64,000 nt of DNA from Adiantum capillus-veneris (lineage: Eukaryota > Streptophyta > Polypodiopsida > Polypodiales > Pteridaceae), in the NCBI GenBank assembly GCA_014529385.2, contig CM043963.1:6435001-6499000 (forward strand), given 5' to 3'. The stretch's first letter is position 1, and each line of letters begins with the position of its first letter. Position numbers and translations under genes: made by a program. The notes beneath the pieces were generated by a model, which did no database searches, was not told where the DNA came from, and saw only the letters and a program-made list of their open reading frames with translations. Of this stretch, positions 1 to 13,240 are shown piece after piece.

Positions 1-17
1 TGCAGAATCCTGATGAG

Positions 18-619
18 GTGTTAGAGGAGCAGGATGCAGCACCAGATGAAGAATGCGAGGAGACAACTCATATGCAAGAAGTCGAGGAGGTTGAAGACAC
101 AGTCGACCTTGAGGTTGAGGCAATTGAAGTACAAAGAAGTAAGATGCTCTCTGTGAAAACCACAGAAATCAAACTTCCATTGGATGTCAGTAACTTCACT
201 GAGAAGCATGCTCAGATGATGTTGCCTACTGTGCCTGACTTCAGGATTGGAGACAGGACCTATATCTTCTTACATGATGTGCAAAGTGTCTTTTATTTAA
301 GGGAGGATTTCTCCCTGGCTATTATTTCCAGAGTCCAAGAGGAGAGGAGTGGATTTGTTTCAGAGGATAGTAGTGATGATGAGGCAATGGAAACATCCAG
401 CAATCCAATGGAATGCCTTCGAAGATGCTTTGAGAAAGATGAAAAATACAAGGAGACACTACCTGATGAAGCCACCTTCCAAGCAATAAGACAAAGCCTA
501 AGACCATCGAAAAGTAACAAAGAAGTGGAGGATTGGTTTAACCATTCAGGTCAGGGGTCAACTACATCTGTAGACCTGTGGCAAGAAAACCTCTTTCTGT
601 AGGATGAGAGCTTCATAGT

Positions 620-712
<93 letters not shown>

Positions 713-1167
713 TGTCACTTCTGACATGGAATGTGCAGTCTTGGATTGCTGACAAGGATGACTTCCTTCGGCGCCGGACAAGAGAGTATCGAGGAAGGGA
801 TGCGGCCCTAGCACAGTACCTTTCAAAGCTTTGCGAGTCGCCGATAGTAGTTTTTCACAATTCCATGTCACAAGAGGGTTCAATAGCAACTTACACATTC
901 AAGACACTATCACGCTTCTTGGGTGGACCGGTGCTGCCCAAAAGTGCAGATAAAGTCATTCTTTTGGACAAAGTGTTTGCTAGAGATTGTTTTGGTTACT
1001 GCCCAGGCTATACAGGTGGTCGGGCAGCGTATTACTACACCTACACAGCAATGGAACTAGCTCTTGGTAGACAAAACCCAGATGAACTTTTAGAGTATGG
1101 CAAACATCTCATGATTCGTTACAAGGGTGACGTGCCAAAAAACAAAATTGAACCTTCAAAATCTTGA
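18..1167 (+). CDS. Accessory gene B of transposon copy 1 (3' part, two exons)
   Basis: Open reading runs from the left window edge to about 549-602 and again from about 740 to the stop at 1165-1167; the interruption contains a (CT)n tract and is best read as an intron, with a possible donor TTCAG|GTCAGG at 549/550. The N-terminal part is acidic (many Glu/Asp). The last about 140 residues match the end of the + gene at 40131-41528: ALAQYLSKL against SLAHYLGQL, FHNSMSQ against IHNEFTP, TLSRFLGG against ALSKFLCL. I recognise no family and assign no function. It lies head to head (convergent) with the transposase gene on -, ending 238 bp from that gene's stop, which repeats the arrangement of the element at 37.9-47.1 kb. 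The 5' end is outside the window and the exact splice sites are uncertain. Confidence 0.6.
622..709. repeat. (CT)44 microsatellite
   Basis: Uninterrupted CT dinucleotides inside the presumed intron of the + gene. Reading frames through it (Arg-Glu or Leu-Ser runs) are artefacts. Confidence 0.98.
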
Positions 1168-1404
1168 TACACTTCAAGTAGCAATTGTATAAGATCATGT
1201 ATTACATAAATTTTGTACAATGTCATCCACTCAGAGTATCTTTCTCCACTTGTGATTCACATACACCATTGTCTCTCTCCACCTTCGTTGACTTTCACGA
1301 GCTCCGGAGTTGTTGTATGCCATTGATCTTTTAACTTTTTGTTGTTGTAAATGTCTGATGGCTTGTGCTGTTGTTGAATTTGCCAAGAATTCTTTTGCCT
1401 GCAT
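1168..1404. other. Short intergenic gap between convergent genes
   Basis: Only about 237 bp separate the + gene stop from the - transposase stop. AT-rich; no ORF, no histone sequence and no palindrome like the one at 41653-42429 are seen. Confidence 0.6.
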
Positions 1405-4080
1405 TCAATGAATGATTCTACGATAGAACCATTCAAATAGTTCTCTCAAACTGTTAGCCTTGATTCGAGAGCCACCATGTCGTGTGTGCCTGAAATAAGC
1501 ATTTCTCGCCATGTAATGAGACTTTTCCATCCCTTGGGTATTCCATATTGCCGGGTTCCCATACTTCTGTATAAAATATGGCAAATGATTGAAGATGATG
1601 TGCTGGATATGAAAACAGATTAGTTAGAATGTTTTACAGTCACATATTTGCACATAAGAGAGAAAGAAATACATGATAATACCATGTAGTGAGTAATCTG
1701 GGTGTCTGTCCATGCTGTCTTGAATGATTTTTTCAGAAGGTTGAGATTTTCCTTGAACTTGTTCATATCACCTTGTGACCAGTCATCTTTGTCGCACATC
1801 AAAAATAGGATGTCTATTGATCGCCAAACCTCAGCCTTCGCGTTACGAGTAGTTGGTTCGTGGTCTTTGACTGCAATATGTATCTTTTTCCAGCTCTGAT
1901 ACTCTACCTTGCTAACATAAGATGTGTTATATATTTTTCCATGTTTTGTTAGCTTTGGATCTCTTGTACCTTGGGGCTTAGATAAAAACCTCCGTGCCTT
2001 CACCCCACCGATGGATGATTTGCATGGAACATCCTTCTCAGCAGTTGATCTCTTTTCATCCCGCTGGATTTTCACATTGCCACCATGAAGCCCCATATCC
2101 GACAGTACCATTTCTAAGCACTGCAGGGCTGCTTGTCGTTCTGCGGAGTTCTTAATCTTCCAAGCAAACCCGATGTATAAGTAGACCAATTTCTCCACAA
2201 TTCTACAAAGGGCATGCATTGTACAAATGTGGACATTCACAAGTGGTATTTTCAAAACCGATCGAAAAGCAGGATCCTCAATGTGACGTGTTGGAGCTTT
2301 TCTCCACCACTTTGGGTCCATGACCTTTGCAGGCTCCATGCAGAAAAAACACGGTGACTTTGCCATTGCACCCATTCCACAATTATACATGCACTTTAAT
2401 GTTTTAAGGTCACCTGCAAGATGCCACTGAACTTGAAAGTCTCCCCTTCCATCTAGACGTAGTACCTCTCCCTGTTTAGTCTGTCGATCAATCACATCCG
2501 GAATATTAGTTCGATGGAACACCCAATATAGAATCTCATGATCTTCTTTCTTTACCTGCAACACAAAATAAATGAGACTTAAGTAGATCTGAACATTTGA
2601 GCTTACTTGAGAATCTCGCTTACCTCAAACGCACCAAGCCACCATATGTTAGATTCTGATTGAACACTAAAATATAAAGGATCATCACTGGGACACTTTG
2701 AGAGGGCTCTATTCATTAAAGTAATAGTAACACGCTCTAGCTTTTTCTCTTTAACAAGCTCACACTCATCCAGTTTTAACACAAAATGTAATACCCCACG
2801 TGACTCTTCAAGTGTGATGTTGTAAAACTCCACCATTCTCTTCTGTAATATCCGCAGGTCCATAAAAATATTGTTGAACTCATCATATGCCATGTTTGCT
2901 CCATGGCCACTGTAAGTTGCTTTAATATGAAAGGGCTGTCCAAGATAGTCTCCATGTGCCTCGTTAAGCTGAAGCCTCTCTTTCCAAACACTTGAGGCTG
3001 ATGGTAGAAGTTTGGATTTTATACCCTTCCTAACAAAGATGGATGAGACAGACTTTTGGATAGCCGAATATCCTCTTTTGCTTACACCAAGTGAATCAAG
3101 TGTGCCTTGTATCTCTTTTGCAGGCACTGAGTTCTCTGAAATAAAGCGGTCCACTACATTTCGTTGTAGGACCTTAAACTTCTTGTCATGTACTATATCT
3201 GCTGCCAGGCTTCTACTTATAAGTGGCTTCAATCTCTTTCCTATATTGGCTTTGGGTCAATGTTTTCCTTGTCAGGATAGATTGAATCTCTACATGAAGA
3301 CAATGCATAAGTAAATAACAGAAAATTTACTTCACTAACACTATTTAGGCACATGAAAACAATGCATAACAAGAAAAAACAAAAAGATTACTTAACTAAG
3401 ACAATGTAGCCAACCAAGAAGCATCACCTTAATGCTCGGATTCTTTTCTTGAGACCTCTTGATGCAACCTGCAATGTTTCAAGATTGCGCAATTTCTTCT
3501 TTCGGATACGACCACCCAAGATGGTGTCCTTCATTTGACAACTTCGCACCTTTCCTTTCAGTTCTTGTACCTCTGTTTTATGTTGCAAAATGGTAACCTG
3601 ATCTGTAGAATGTAAATGTGAAAGGCGAACAATCTCACATTGTTGAGCTTGGAGAATGCTCTTGTAAGTTTCAGCTTCTCTTGTAAGTGATTTACAATAA
3701 CCCAGAAGGCCCTTTTCTCCATCACCAGCAAAGGTCAATAAGCTTGTAGGATTGACAAATGGTGGAGACGCATTAGTCATTGGATTCTTAGGGTAGAGAG
3801 AGCCTCTCGTCCAGATATCTATGTGTTTAGCTCCTTGAGCTCTGAGCGTGTCTATGGAAGCGGGAGGTATATGTGTGTTTGTTTTACTGCACTTAATCAA
3901 TGGTTGGTACTCATTGTCCAAATCAATGTGAAGGTGATATTTGGCTCGTTTCTGGGTAACATTTGTGCCATTTGAGGAGTGCGCCATTAGCCAAATGTGC
4001 AGGTTTAATGGAAAGTGAATAGCGGCTGCGGATTCGTCCCTCCATGTTAGCCTCATTCCCTCCATATTGACGAGGTTCAT
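1405..4080 (-). CDS. DDE-type transposase-like gene, copy 1 (four exons)
   Basis: Proposed exons on -: 4080-3428, 3289-2624, 2555-1683 and 1602-1405, about 790 aa with no internal stop. Donors include AAG|GTGATG, GAG|GTAAGC and ATG|GTATT; acceptors TGTAG, TGCAG and CCAG. The exon 1/2 phase does not close by simple joining, so that junction may hold a micro-exon or a shifted site. Exon 1 has a conserved block (IDIW..GSLYPKN, KGLLGYCKSL) and then a probable coiled coil. Exon 2 carries the first Asp (LKLDECELVK, codon near 2770). Exon 3 carries HLAGDLKTLKC (second Asp near 2411) followed 20 residues later by CFFC, plus HGGNV. Exon 4 has GMEKSHYMAR (Glu at 1525-1527). D, D, E with a CxxC after D2 is known in RAG1/Transib and CACTA-like transposases; the role in DNA transposition is inferred. 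Clearly homologous to 43567-46515 but much diverged. Confidence 0.72.
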
Positions 4081-4146
4081 TCAATGCAACTGAAAAGAGG
4101 ATTATCCCTCAATCACTACGAACGAATGTTCAGAAGATTAAGGAAT

Positions 4147-6640
4147 CTACTTAAAGTACACTTTTTGAACTTTTACTATGAAAAACCCAGCTCTTTTATT
4201 TGCCGTTTTTTCTAGAGAGAGAGTGCAAAAAATACATTTTCTTAGAAGGCCCTCCAAATGACCTCCGAAATTCCCTAATGCAATGTGTCCCAAATATTCA
4301 ATTTTAGATTGGAAAAATGAACTCTTTTCAGGATTCAAATACAAGTGATTTTGTGTAAGCAGATCGAATACACGTGTTAAATGTTGTTTATGTTCTTCTT
4401 CAGATTTACTGAATACCAAATTTCATCAAAATATACAATCAAAAAATCTTGATGGTCAATGAAAATTCGATTCATCATGCATGTGAATGTAGGTGGTGCA
4501 TTTGTCAAACCAAATGGCATGACAAGAAATTCATAGTGTCCAGTTTGTGTTCTGAAAGCAGTTTTATAGACATCATGTTCAAACATTTTGACTTGGTGAT
4601 ACCTTGATTTAAGGTCAATTTTGCTAAAGATGTTTGCCCCTTTCAGTTTGTCTAGTAGATCATCCACTCTAGGAATAGGAAACCTATTCTTGATGGTGAT
4701 CTTGTTTAAAGCCCTGTAGTCGATACACATACGAAAGGTTCCATTTTTCTTCTTGACAAGAAGTACTGGAGCTCTGTATGTTGAACTACTATGTCGGATT
4801 AGGCATCGGTCAAGTAAATCAGTGATTTGAGTTTGTATTTCCTTGTGTGCGGTAGGATTTACACGATAAGGTGCTCTACAAGGAGGTTCACTACCCTGTA
4901 TGATGTCAATTTTGTGGTCTTCTGGGCGTGATGGTGGAATTCCAGGTGGCAGATTGTGCATGAAACAATCTTTAAATTGTGAGAGAAATTCATCGTGGGT
5001 GGAGTTACGTGAAGTTTCCATTTCAGCAGAAATTTGATTTACCACCACTAGATATGTTTCCCCTGTTTTCGAATTGCTCGTTTGGCTTGAGTGTGAGAGA
5101 GGAGTGGAAATTTTTGATGTGCCAGTGTTGCTTGGATGGAGAAATTTTTATTATTATGAGTGAGAGACATTGTACGTGTTTTATAATTAATCAACGGGTC
5201 AAATTCATGATGAAATGGCATTCCCAAAATCATATCAAGACCATGCAATGGTGCTACCAAAAATGTACGTGCTTGAGTGAACTCACCAATGCAAACTTCA
5301 ACAGTGACTTGAGTTTTACAATTAAAACGTTGATTATTAAAAACAGTTTTGACCTTGTGAGGTGATGAAATTTCAGAGAGTGATAGTTGTTGTGCCAATC
5401 GTGTGGAAATGAAATCATGGCTACTACCATCATTTAACAAAATGGTGACATTTTCACCCTTAACAGTGCCTTGCACTTTAAACAAAGTGTGAGGAGATAT
5501 AGAAGTACCTGAGGATGGGTTGTCATCGTTATCATAATCAGGATCATATCCCTCACCGTAGTTAACTTTGACTTCATTGTCGTCGGGTGTAGCATCTTCG
5601 ATGAGGTTAAGAGTAGCTCCGTTGGGGCGGTTGTTATTGAAGGGTTTTTGACTTGAATTCCTGTTGACTCCATTTGAATGGCCATTTCCCTTAGCATGAC
5701 CATTTGGGCACTTATCTGCATAGTGACCATACTGAAAGCATTTAAAACACTTCACCTTTTTGTTACCATTAGAGTTTGGAGGAGAACGCTGGTTGAAAGA
5801 ATTTTGGTTGCCTCGTTGCTGGGTGTTGTTGTTGTTGTTGCTCGTATGAGGTTAAGCAGTTGTAGGAATTGTTGAATCTACGTCTTTTGAAAAAAGTACG
5901 GCTTTGGTGTTTGTTTCTGTCAAAGTTAGTAGAGAAAGGAGGTCTCTTGTTGCGGTTAGTGTTAGCAGGTTGATCAATGTGAGAGGAATGCACACCTTTC
6001 TTCTTTTCTACGTTGAGAGCCAAATTAATAGCCTTTGACAGAGAATCTGGTTCGAACATATCTACCTCAACACTAATTCGTAGTGCCAAGCCTGATATGT
6101 ACTTCCGCTTCAATCTCCTGCGACTAACATGTTCAATGGCTTGCAATTCTAAAAACGGTTAGTGTAATCCTGTACGTCTTCATTTCTACCCTGTCGAATT
6201 AAATCCCATTGACGTCGTGCTTTAGCTTTGTACTGTGTGGGCAAAAATTGGGGTAAAAACACTTTTTTAAATGCATTCCAGGTGCGTGGTCTTCTTCCAT
6301 GTTGTTTGGTGGCGTTTCACCACAATGCAGCGCTGCTAGTGAGATGATTTGATGCACACTTTACCATTTCACGCTCGGGAAAGTCTTCATCATGAAAATA
6401 GTCATCTAGTTGACTAACCCATGCTAGAACCGTGCTAGCATCTTTAGTGCCATCAAAATCCTTGAAAGTAAAGGCTTTTCTGCTAATTTTGTTTTTCTTG
6501 GGTGCCGGTACAGATTCGATGCGTGCAGAATGCAATAATTTATCTTCAAGTTCTTGCCTTCGCATGCGTTCATATGCGAGGGACTGTTGCAGATTTTGAA
6601 GTTGTTCCGCAATCGTGGGTGCCTGAGAAAGATGTGCCAT
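4147..6640 (-). pseudogene. Gypsy gag-protease-RT relic
   Basis: Gag begins with MAHLSQAPT at 6640 and includes AFTFKDFDGTKD and WVSQLDDYF. After a frame break, a basic stretch leads to a CX2CX4HX4C knuckle (CFKCFQYGHYADKC at about 5750), then a retropepsin-like LLNDGSSHDF in place of the usual DSGS/DSGA context, and ILGMPF. RT blocks follow: [48 protein letters not shown]. The catalytic box reads VYFDEIWYS instead of YxDD, so the second Asp is Glu. A frame break near 4400 precedes HLYLNPEKSSFF and EYLGHI. The frames are broken in several places, so a non-functional copy is certain. Gypsy assignment rests on RT and knuckle motifs. Confidence 0.85.
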
Positions 6641-7030
6641 GATTGCGTGCTTTTTTTAAAAAATTTTATTTTCTTCTCGTTTTTTTTTTCTTTTTTTTGT
6701 TTGTTTGTTTGTTTTTTTTTAATTGATAGATAATAATGTTTAAAAGGACTATTTGATGATATTTAGAGATGCATTATGCGGAATAAATAAAAGAGAGTAA
6801 AATAAATAAGAGAAATGAAATGTACTTAGCTGAGAATTTGCGGTGGCGTCCAGTCTCGAATGGCGATGCGCTAGGAAATTGCCAGAAGAGTGAGCGGTCC
6901 GATGGTGCGTCTGCGAGTCGGTTGAATTTCGTGGTGCCCGATCTCCCGTATCCCAAAAGCAATGGCAATTGGCAATATGATGGTGAATTCAAGACCAAGT
7001 AATCACCACAGTTGTCCCTTGATTTTTATG

Positions 7031-7068
<38 letters not shown>

Positions 7069-8059
7069 CATGTTCTTGCGATGATAATTGGTAACCGGTT
7101 ATTCGAAGGTATGAGGTCATAGACAAGGTGTTTAATGGAAGTGTCTTTTTCGATGAGATCTGAGAATCGTCAACGGGGCGGCAAGGTTTATGTCTTTGGA
7201 TAAGCGAAATGGATTATGCTGAAAATCATGCCCAAATTGGAGCGAGGGAGAAACAAGGTCAATGAGCTTGGGAAATTCAACCTTAAAGGTTAAGTCTTAA
7301 GCTCTTTCTTTTTCTTTTTATATAGTGGGCTTACAGGACGTCCACCAAAAAGATAAGTAAAGTAAGCCACACCTTTTAGCTTTAAAAGGTGTGAAGTACA
7401 TGAATTAAAAGGGGAAGCAGACAGAGAGGGACATCGTCATGGAGAAAGTGAAGAGAGGAGGGGAAAAAAGACGCTTCACCTTTTTTGTTTTTTTTTTTTT
7501 TTAGGTACTCCTGTTTATGCAGACTTTGCAGTACTTGGTGATGGTCGACGACAAAGCTCCCTTGCATGCAAGAGATGTCTCCCGTGGTATTCGTCAGACC
7601 CTCAAGTTTTTGCTCTTGTTATCCGTTGGTGCTCGAGCTTTCGAGTTTGAAAATCCTCTTTCAAGAAAGCCTCCGAATGTCTCACAAGCCTTCCTGCCGG
7701 TTAACCATGCTTCTAATCTCATAATTTTCCTTCTTAATCCCCTTGCTTAATCTGAAACCAACTCTTTTCGAAACTCATTTAAGCACATTAATGGCCACTC
7801 TTGTTAAGCTCCTCTTCAAAGTCTTCGAGGCCTTTTTCTTCTTTAACTCTCGTTATTCTGTCTTCACACTCCACAAGAGTTAGCCATCTCTTTGAATCAA
7901 GTGCTACACATACCCGTTTTCGGTAGCCGATAAGAGAAAATTATTGAATTAATTTGCCGATTAATTCTCCGATTAAGCCTTGATGTGAAAAACTGTTGTT
8001 TCCAATTCGAGGATTCCTCTTCAAATTTAAAAATTGATTGTCGATTTCTTGAACTTGAT
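6641..8059. other. Gypsy leader between PBS and gag
   Basis: About 1.4 kb without a supported gene. It holds a poly-T rich stretch at 6650-6720, the TA microsatellite and a poly-T run at 7480-7502. Short frames here (for example 6820-7002 and 7517-7750) match nothing I know. Confidence 0.5.
7035..7066. repeat. (TA)n microsatellite
   Basis: About 16 TA repeats in the leader of the gypsy element. Confidence 0.95.
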
Positions 8060-8071
8060 GCTCTGATACCA
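8060..8071 (-). other. Retrotransposon primer binding site (tRNA-iMet type)
   Basis: On - the bases read TGGTATCAGAGC, the standard plant LTR-retrotransposon primer site complementary to the initiator tRNA-Met 3' end. It sits 4 bases after the CA end of the LTR at 8076. Confidence 0.85.
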
Positions 8072-8193
8072 CTATTGGGAGAAGAGGGGGAGATCGACCG
8101 CTTAAAATATTCAACACAAGCTTTCAAGCAATCACCATCAACTTGTCCACCTCTTCTTCCAATTTCCAAGCACACACACTCACCTAGAGTATG

Positions 8194-8214
8194 ACACACA
8201 CACACACACACACA
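8194..8214. repeat. (CA)n microsatellite
   Basis: About ten AC repeats inside the LTR. Confidence 0.95.
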
Positions 8215-9849
8215 GTAAACATAGCATTGACATAGACATGCTTGTAAGAGATGTGTAAGAGATGGAGACTAGATTAGAGAGTACATAGCAAATAACCATA
8301 GCATAAGAGAGTAGAGAAGAGAATTTGCAAGAGAAAGGCCTAAATCTTGCCCCAAACTCCACTGAACCTCTCTTGTGGAGTTGGTATTTAATATATTATT
8401 TTGAGTTTAAGGTGCCAAAAATTGAGGCCCCTCTTTTTACAACCACTTTACTTTTGCAAATGAGTGAAGCTCATTAATTCTTGCATGACCTATAACAGGA
8501 GTTCCCACTACAACTATTTACAGAGCCATAGTGGCTTATTGCAATGATGTTCTAAGGTACTGTGAAAATATAAAATGGCCAAGAGTAATTGCCGTCGCCT
8601 CTTCATCAACTCCCTGCATTACACTCTACAAAATCATCATCAACTCAATTAGTAAAATAAATAGACAACACACAATTAACCATTACGCCAGCTAACCACT
8701 ACAACAGGAGGGTTGTAATGGAATTTGCCTATTCAATTTGAGAATAGCGGAATTTAATGAGAGTACTTTCAAGAAATGATTTTGTGAGCATAGCGGGTAG
8801 ACATAATTGAAGATAGCAACATAATCATAGCAATTAGTTAACTTGGCATAGACAATACTTTTGCAAGAGAGAGAGTTTAGAGAACATGACAACAATTGAG
8901 GACCGGATTTATGTGGAGCCGGTCCCCCCTCCAATAGGCATTTGTATTATGATTTCTCCCATAAAGAGAGACTTGTTACAATACAGTCTTTGTGTTCCTT
9001 GTGACCTAGGTGATGCCATGAAGATGGAAGGCTTCATGCACCACAAACATAACATAAACTTGAAGAAAGCTTTAACTATCCCAAGCCTCAGTCCCAAGAC
9101 CTCAAACACCTTCGAAGGTGGAGAGAGCTAGCAGGGAATGAGGGTAGGGAAGAGGAAGAAGAAACATTTCGTAGGAGAAAGAATTAGTTCCTCACTTATC
9201 ATACTCTTGTTGCTAGCATACATAATAGCATAGTAATGAAGAAGAAGGAGATGGCAAGCTTAAGCATTGAAGCATGGCTCTTGGTTGGATTTGCACTCCA
9301 TAGCCAAGAGTGTTGGTGTAGGCTCTCCACCTCTACTTGCTTGGAGAGGGAGCTCTTGCACTTTGCATATCACACAATGAGAGTGCTTGTGAGTGTGTGT
9401 GGGTGAGTATACCCCCTAGGCACCCCCCTAGCTTGCTTGGGTCGACCCCCCCTTGTAGCTCATGCCTGAAGCTCATTGGACCCCTCCAGGCCTAGCCAAT
9501 CACAAGCAGGAGCCATTACAAGCAACATGGGTAGCCTTGGGACAAGTGTCCCCCTTTCCCCTTTGAGAGAGAGGACTTGATAAATGCTAAAACAATTAGA
9601 TAATTCATGTAATTTATCATTGGACCCCTTTGAAGCCTAGCCAATAGGCTTCAAGCAACACATGAAGGTAACATGGGTAGGGGCCTGACATGTGTCCTTG
9701 CTGCCTCTTCAAGATGGGCTTCCCTTGTGTGTGTGAGTGGGTGTTCTCTCTCTAGGCCCTAGGAAAAGGGCTCGCCGAATGCTTTTGACTTTTAGGTGAT
9801 CAAGCACCTTACTCACCAAGCATGACAAAGCACTTGAACTAGGGGGGGT

Positions 9850-10030
9850 TCCCACAAGCATCTCATGCAAGCTTCTCAAGGCACCTCAAGTACTTTAATC
9901 ATGCAGCAAGTCAAGCACCTCAAGCATGGAGCCAGTAAAGCACCTCAAGCATCTTAATCAAGCACCTCAAGCATGAAAAACACCTCAAGCATGACAAGCA
10001 CCTCAAGGAGGACAAGCACCTCGAGCTTGG
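9850..10030. repeat. Short tandem-like repeats with AAGCACCTCAAGCATGA core
   Basis: At least eight imperfect copies of a 13-20-base unit built on AAGCACCTCAAG follow each other within the LTR. Similar words (TTGGACCCCTT, CCAATAG) recur more loosely from 9470 on. Confidence 0.75.
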
Positions 10031-10325
10031 GCCGAGTTCCCACCTCAAGCTCAGCCCTAGCTTACTTAAGGTCAAAAGGACTTTTACACACATTTATTGG
10101 AGGTCTTCAATGAAGCTAACCCTAAGGTCTTATGCTCCATTGGTTAGCCTTGCTCTTTGATAGACCATCTCCCTTTTGGGCCCCTTTACATTGGCCCCAT
10201 GTTGAGATAGATCTAAAAGCACATACCTATATCTTAACACTTGTTCCCGTTTATTCTCCCACATTAAGTGATCAATTTAATAATAGAAAATCATTTGGGT
10301 TAGTTAGATATTAGATTTTATGACA

Positions 10326-11039
<714 letters not shown>

Positions 11040-13240
11040 TGAGCGCAAGGAAAAAGGGGGGAGGTGGCAGCAGAATGAGAATGTCATCAAGGAAAACCAC
11101 AACAAATTTTCCAAGATAGGGATGTAAGACACTATCCATGAGTGTTATAAATGCATCTAGAGCATTGGTTTTAGTGCTTGGCAAGACATCTATGCCATGT
11201 TGCACATCATGTGTGGGGGTAAACCCGACGGTAAATCACTTGAGAATACATCACTATACTCCGTGAATAAGTGAGTCAGCTTTTGTTGTGCAAAAGGAGA
11301 AATTAAACTCTAGAGTTATGGTGGGATGGAGAATCTTGCAATTCCTGTAATGTTTGCTTACAACAGTTGCACGTTGCTCTATAGAATTGAAATTAAGAGC
11401 ACTTTGCTCGTTAGATTTGTTAACACTTTGCTTATCATTAGAATTCATTGCACTTTGCATACCATTACTAGAATTCACTGCACTTTGCTCTTGAGAATTC
11501 ACAAGACTTGGAGACAAGCAATAACACAAAAAGACTTCATCTATTAAATCTGCTTTCTGCAAAATAGAAATCTTGACTGTACATATAAGAGGTGCAGATG
11601 GTATATTTTTCTCACCAAGAAAAAGCACATGTCTACCATTGTCCATAAAGGATAACGAGTTGTGTCCATGGAATGTGTTTCCTAAACCATGCAGCTACTC
11701 CTGTCCTAAAACTACATCACCACGGTCCATGTTCATAACTTGAAAGTCAAGGGTCATCGTATAATCTTGAACAATAAGCTCAACCCCTTGAGATACCATG
11801 TCCCATACTTCTTTATCATTTCCAGACATCTGCTCCACCACATACTTGTGGGAGCAGGGAGTCTGTGAAAGCTTCAATTTCCTGACTAGCTTATAGTTCA
11901 AGAAGTTATGAGTTGCACCATCATCCACTAAAATACGAACACATTGTTTTTTAATAGTGCCATGCATGCGAATCAAATCATGGGGGCCAAAGGTGCGCTG
12001 CCACATTGAAGCAGTCACACAAGACTTGTGATTTTCTTCCATATGAAGAACCTCTACAACACAATATTTAGGAGATGAATCTAATGTGAGGTGTTTCACC
12101 GTGTGCATGGCCGTTTCTTTGCCTTGCAGAAGAGCACAATATTTCTTGTTATGTTGGTCCAAACGACATCTAAAACACAAATTGTGTGTCTTTGCACGCT
12201 CAAAATCAGCAGTGCTGAGAGATCCACGTGGAGTATCTCATGATTGCTTAAGCTTCTTATCCTCTGGTGGAAGTGGAGAGGTAAATTGTCTCTTATTCTT
12301 CTTGGAACGTGTGGGAGATCTACCTCGCCATTGGCTCTTAGTCACATTTCTCTTTGCAAAATTATTCTTAAAGTAGGAAACATTTCGTTTCCTCTCTTGG
12401 TCATCATCATATCTTTGGGCATGATTGATGGCTTCTTCCAAAGTTCTTGGATGATGGGTCTTGATATGAAGACGATAGTCTTTGTCAAGGCCCCTATTAA
12501 AACTCCGTATCTTTTGGAATTCATCTAGACTTTCTAGTTTTAATATGATTTCCCTATACTTCAAAAGGTAATGTGTGAGAGAGAGGCCAGACATGCGGCA
12601 TGCATCCCATGCTAACCAATTCTTATCTTCTTCATTGGAGTCCAAAAACTCTTTGGAGAAAGAAGCTTGAAATGCAGTCCACCAAGACGGAGGCGAGCAT
12701 CTATTGGAAATGTCATCCACCACTTATAGGCCTTGCCTTTAAGAGATAGACTTGTTTCCACAGCCATCTTTATATCCGTGGTGTGTCTCAATCTATATAT
12801 CACTCCATTTGTGTAAGAACGTATTGACCGCATCCTTGTTGTGATCACGCTCTTCTCCATGAAACTCAAGAATGGTGATATTCTTAAGAAATGCATTGCT
12901 ACCTTCTACATCTTTTGAAGCACTTGTCTCTTGGACTCCTTGAGTCCTCCGATCTTGGTTTCCTTGAACCGTGCCACTTGTGGTTCCTTGAGCCGTATGT
13001 GAATTCATAAATTTCACAAGTAGCTCCGTAAGATTTGTAACATTTGCATTGACTGCGGAGAGGTTGTGTTCAAGTACGATTTGGCGATTTTCCAAAGTCT
13101 TAAAAGCAACCATATCTACAAGGCCATGATCTCCTAGATCATCATCGTCATGCATATTAGTGCCAGGCAGCACCTGTGGTGCCCTGATTTTGATCTACGT
13201 GCTCAAAATCAAAAGTGTGTGTAAGTAGGATATCCTTACT
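11040..13240 (-). pseudogene. Gypsy gag-protease relic joined to an RT fragment
   Basis: Read on -: gag from about 13173 (MLPGTNMHDDDD, then ITILEFHGEE), a gag core at 12723-12240 (WWTAFQASFSKEFLD, HPRTLEEAINHAQRYDDD), and a CX2CX4HX4C knuckle CFRCRLDQHNKKYC near 12180. The protease reads ILVDDGATHNFLNYKL, with the usual DSGA changed to DDGA, and ends VVLGQEWLHGLG. After a low-complexity Asn/Ser/Gln-rich stretch (11254-11646, built on a repeated CACTTTGCT-like word) the sequence jumps to the RT active-site region [10 protein letters not shown] at 11080-11120. The RT N-terminal half is therefore deleted. Gypsy assignment is secure, the lineage is not. Clearly dead. Confidence 0.8.

Larger units (their letters stand above)
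4147..10325 (-). mobile_element. Ty3/gypsy element, 5' half (LTR, PBS, gag, pro, RT), truncated in RT
   Basis: Read on -, the order is a 2250-bp LTR (10325-8076), a tRNA-iMet primer site (8071-8060), a leader of about 1.4 kb, gag, zinc knuckle, protease and reverse transcriptase, stopping near 4147. RNase H, integrase and the second LTR are missing at this place. The broken end lies about 67 bp upstream of the first exon of the transposase gene of copy 1, so this element may have cut off that copy's right end. Frameshifts and changed catalytic residues show it is not functional. Confidence 0.8.
8076..10325 (-). repeat. 5' LTR of gypsy element (2250 bp)
   Basis: On - it starts TGTCATAA at 10325 and ends TCTTCTCCCA at 8076, giving TG...CA ends beside the primer site. 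The interval 8938-10325 is repeated in diverged form at 27166-28505, including TTTGTATTATG at one end and GAAAATCATTT near the other, in the same orientation. It contains many short GCACCTCAAGCATGA-like repeats at about 9850-10030 and a (CA)n tract at 8194-8214. The inner part 8076-8937 is not found in the second copy. Confidence 0.7.

Noticed and set aside
551-898. Arg-Glu repeat protein frames on - across the CT tract
   Set aside because: Translation of a microsatellite in the shadow of the + gene; no codon or homology support.
18-1167. Treating 18-602 and 712-1167 as two separate genes
   Set aside because: The same gene in the second element has an intron at the matching place, and the gap here is mainly a CT tract.
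4377-4440. Intact gypsy RT active site
   Set aside because: The box reads FDEI and not FDDI, with a frame break close by; the copy is dead.
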